Assembly (NCBI RefSeq): GCF_032823475.1
Contig: NZ_CP127915.1
Coordinates: forward strand, 2,914,001-2,978,000
From: Acinetobacter sp. SAAs474
GTDB taxonomy: Bacteria; Pseudomonadota; Gammaproteobacteria; Pseudomonadales; Moraxellaceae
DNA: 64,000 nt
Direction of reading: 5' to 3'
This document shows positions 62,550 to 64,000 of the stretch, piece after piece. Each line of letters starts with the position of its first letter. Position 1 is the first letter of the stretch. Both the position numbers and the translations under genes were made by a program. Below the pieces are notes generated by a model that was given only the letters and a program-made list of their open reading frames with translations, was not told the origin of the DNA and made no database searches.

Positions 62550-63542
62550 TTAAATCACCTGAACCACGACTTTTCCAATATGTTCACCAGTATCCATACA
62601 TGCATGCGCATCTTGAATATGTTGAAAATCAAATATTTTATAAACCATTGGTAAACACTCACCCTGTGCCCACAGTGGTGCAACATAATCTTGCAAACCT
62701 TGTGCGATCGCTGCTTTTTCTTCAGCGCTACGTGCACGCATCGTTGAACCAGTAATGGTTAAACGCTTCATCATAATCTGGCCAAGCTTGACATCTTTTG
62801 CTTTGGCGCCACCTAAAAATGCAATATAAACCAAGCGTCCATCACGGCGTAATAAGTTTAAATTTTTCTCCAAATAAGGCGCACCAACCATATCTAATAT
62901 GATATCCACACCCTGTTGATCAGTGAATTGATTAATGACTTGCTCAAAATCTTCAGTTTTATAATTAATCGCCTGAGTTAAATGAGCGATCGCTTGTACC
63001 TTTTCATCGCTTCCCACAGTGGCAAAACTTTTTAAACCCAATGCTTTACATAACATTAAAGCCGTCGTTCCAATACCACTTGCACCGCCATGCACCAATA
63101 CTGTTTCACCTGCTTTCGCTTGCGCCATCTGAAAAACATTGGCCCAAACCGTAAAAAATGTTTCTGGAATTGCTGCCGCCTGTACAAAACTGACACCAAG
63201 TGGAATTTTCAGTACTTGGCTTTCTGGAACGATACAATACTCAGCATATCCTCCGCCATTGGTCAAACCACATACATGATCACCAATTTGAAATCGAGTC
63301 ACATTTTTCCCCACAGCAACCACTTCACCAGCCACTTCCAAGCCTGGAACAGGTGTCACCCCTGGTGGCATTGGATACAAACCTTGGCGTTGTAAAATAT
63401 CTGGGCGGTTAATACCAAATGCATGTACTTTAACCAACACCTCATTCTCTTGTGCGATGGGTATTGCCACAGATTCATAAGCAAGTTTATCAACACCGCC
63501 TGGCGCTGTAATAATAACCTGTTGCATTGTTATTGCTGACAT
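62550..63542 (-). CDS. NAD(P)H-quinone oxidoreductase, zinc-free MDR family
   Basis: 330 residues. N-terminal GroES-like domain and a Rossmann fold with VHGGASGIGTTAL (about residues 149-161). No catalytic zinc cysteines, so it belongs with the quinone reductase/PIG3 branch, not alcohol dehydrogenases. AGGGAATC precedes the ATG at 63542. Closest type: PIG3 (TP53I3)-like bacterial oxidoreductases. No clear pathway partner. Confidence 0.9.
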   Translation of the reverse strand: MSAITMQQVIITAPGGVDKLAYESVAIPIAQENEVLVKVHAFGINRPDILQRQGLYPMPPGVTPVPGLEVAGEVVAVGKNVTRFQIGDHVCGLTNGGGYAEYCIVPESQVLKIPLGVSFVQAAAIPETFFTVWANVFQMAQAKAGETVLVHGGASGIGTTALMLCKALGLKSFATVGSDEKVQAIAHLTQAINYKTEDFEQVINQFTDQQGVDIILDMVGAPYLEKNLNLLRRDGRLVYIAFLGGAKAKDVKLGQIMMKRLTITGSTMRARSAEEKAAIAQGLQDYVAPLWAQGECLPMVYKIFDFQHIQDAHACMDTGEHIGKVVVQVI

Positions 63543-63720
63543 AATGATTCCCTGATTGATTGCATTATTTCATTTATATTTACGCTATTTGAACATAGCA
63601 TTGATCTTAAATAAATAATAATAAACTTCTGTATAATGATGCTAATACCCATACAAGCAACATTTATTCCGATGAAAAATAAACGCAGCAATACACAACC
63701 CATAAAATATATTTAACCCC

Positions 63721-63769
63721 AATCACCAATCACCAATCACCAATCACCAATCACCAATCACCAATCACG
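63721..63769 (+). repeat. Heptanucleotide tandem repeat (AATCACC)n
   Basis: Six perfect copies of AATCACC (63721-63762) and a seventh ending in G (AATCACG). The repeat stops two bases before the ATG of the thioredoxin-like gene. A copy-number change shifts spacing by 7 bases, which is not a multiple of three. Confidence 0.95.
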
Positions 63770-63771
63770 AT

Positions 63772-64000
63772 ATGATAAAAAATATGATTGATTACACTGA
63801 AGATAACGCTCATGATTTTGAATGGTTTGATGGCTTTGCTATCATTCGTTTTTATGCAGATTGGTGCCAACCCTGCGTTCAGCATACCCATACATTTACA
63901 TGCTTTGTCACACAAATGAGTCAGGATTATCCTGAACTTAAATTTGGTCAAGTGAATATTGATCACTCGCCTATTGTCACTTTACGCCATAAAGTATTCG
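63772..64000 (+). CDS. Thioredoxin-fold protein, cut by the window end
   Basis: 76 codons seen from the ATG at 63772; an ATG at 63784 is an alternative. The active site is WCQPC in IIRFYADWCQPCVQHT, followed by LKFGQVNIDHSP, so the thioredoxin fold is clear. The dithiol motif resembles WCGPC with Gln for Gly. No ribosome binding site is present, since the repeat fills its place. A TATAAT at 63632-63637 may start the transcript. Whether this is a thioredoxin proper or a specialised relative needs the missing C-terminus. Confidence 0.8.
   Translation, partial: MIKNMIDYTEDNAHDFEWFDGFAIIRFYADWCQPCVQHTHTFTCFVTQMSQDYPELKFGQVNIDHSPIVTLRHKVF

Noticed and set aside
63721..63769. CRISPR or attachment-site repeat suspected
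   Set aside because: The units are only 7 bp and directly tandem, with no spacers and no dyad symmetry. A simple-sequence repeat explains it.

Overview
The window reads as chromosomal DNA from a low-GC gammaproteobacterium of the Moraxellaceae, most likely Acinetobacter. Supporting signs are the adjacent dat-ddc pair for 1,3-diaminopropane, an isocitrate lyase of the long 533-residue form, the nudJ-mnmA-hflD-purB order, a tol-pal cluster with no cpoB behind pal, and A/T-rich codon use throughout. Species cannot be read from the sequence alone. Most of the window is housekeeping DNA. The accessory parts are the left edge (1-1770), one insertion sequence (26214-27053) and a loose run of small regulators, acetyltransferases and transporters (37.0-42.5 kb).

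Layout. 1-1770 is the end of an island abutting tRNA-Val(GAC): a possible 45-residue ORF, two small membrane-protein ORFs and an integrase remnant cut off after about 47 residues. 2.0-8.6 kb holds cstA with its DUF466 partner, efp and divergent epmB (EF-P and its lysine-modifying enzyme), a protein with a PilZ-like C-terminus, and rpmE. 8.8-16.2 kb holds gloA, an AmpG-family permease with a large periplasmic insert, a Lon-family protease, grxD and an acetylornithine-type aminotransferase. 16.3-26 kb holds a LysR regulator, an NlpD-like lipoprotein, a small exported protein, dacC, a gamma-carbonic anhydrase, nudJ-mnmA-hflD-purB and a SohB-like protease. An IS5-family element then separates this from pstS-pstC-pstA-pstB (27.2-32 kb), which carries a clear Pho box array upstream of pstS. 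dat-ddc follows, then a SIMPL protein and a PAP2 phosphatase.

37.8-42.5 kb holds a LysR/AEC-transporter divergent pair, two GNAT acetyltransferases, and a MerR regulator facing a small membrane protein across a classical long-spacer MerR promoter. 42.8-48.7 kb has obgE-proB, a lipoprotein penicillin acylase and an HxlR regulator. 49.2-54.5 kb is ybgC-tolQRAB-pal, where tolA contains about 26 tandem 24-bp units. The right end has aceA, a LysR regulator, a CNNM/HCC transporter, a CitMHS transporter whose last helix is cut off by an in-frame TGA, a hypothetical protein, a quinone oxidoreductase, and the start of a thioredoxin-like gene directly behind a 7-bp tandem repeat.

I found no convincing new multi-gene system. 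The best leads are single features: the Ig-like insert in the AmpG permease, the MerR-controlled membrane protein, the TGA interruption in the CitMHS gene, the heptanucleotide repeat ahead of the thioredoxin-like gene, and the integrase scar at tRNA-Val.
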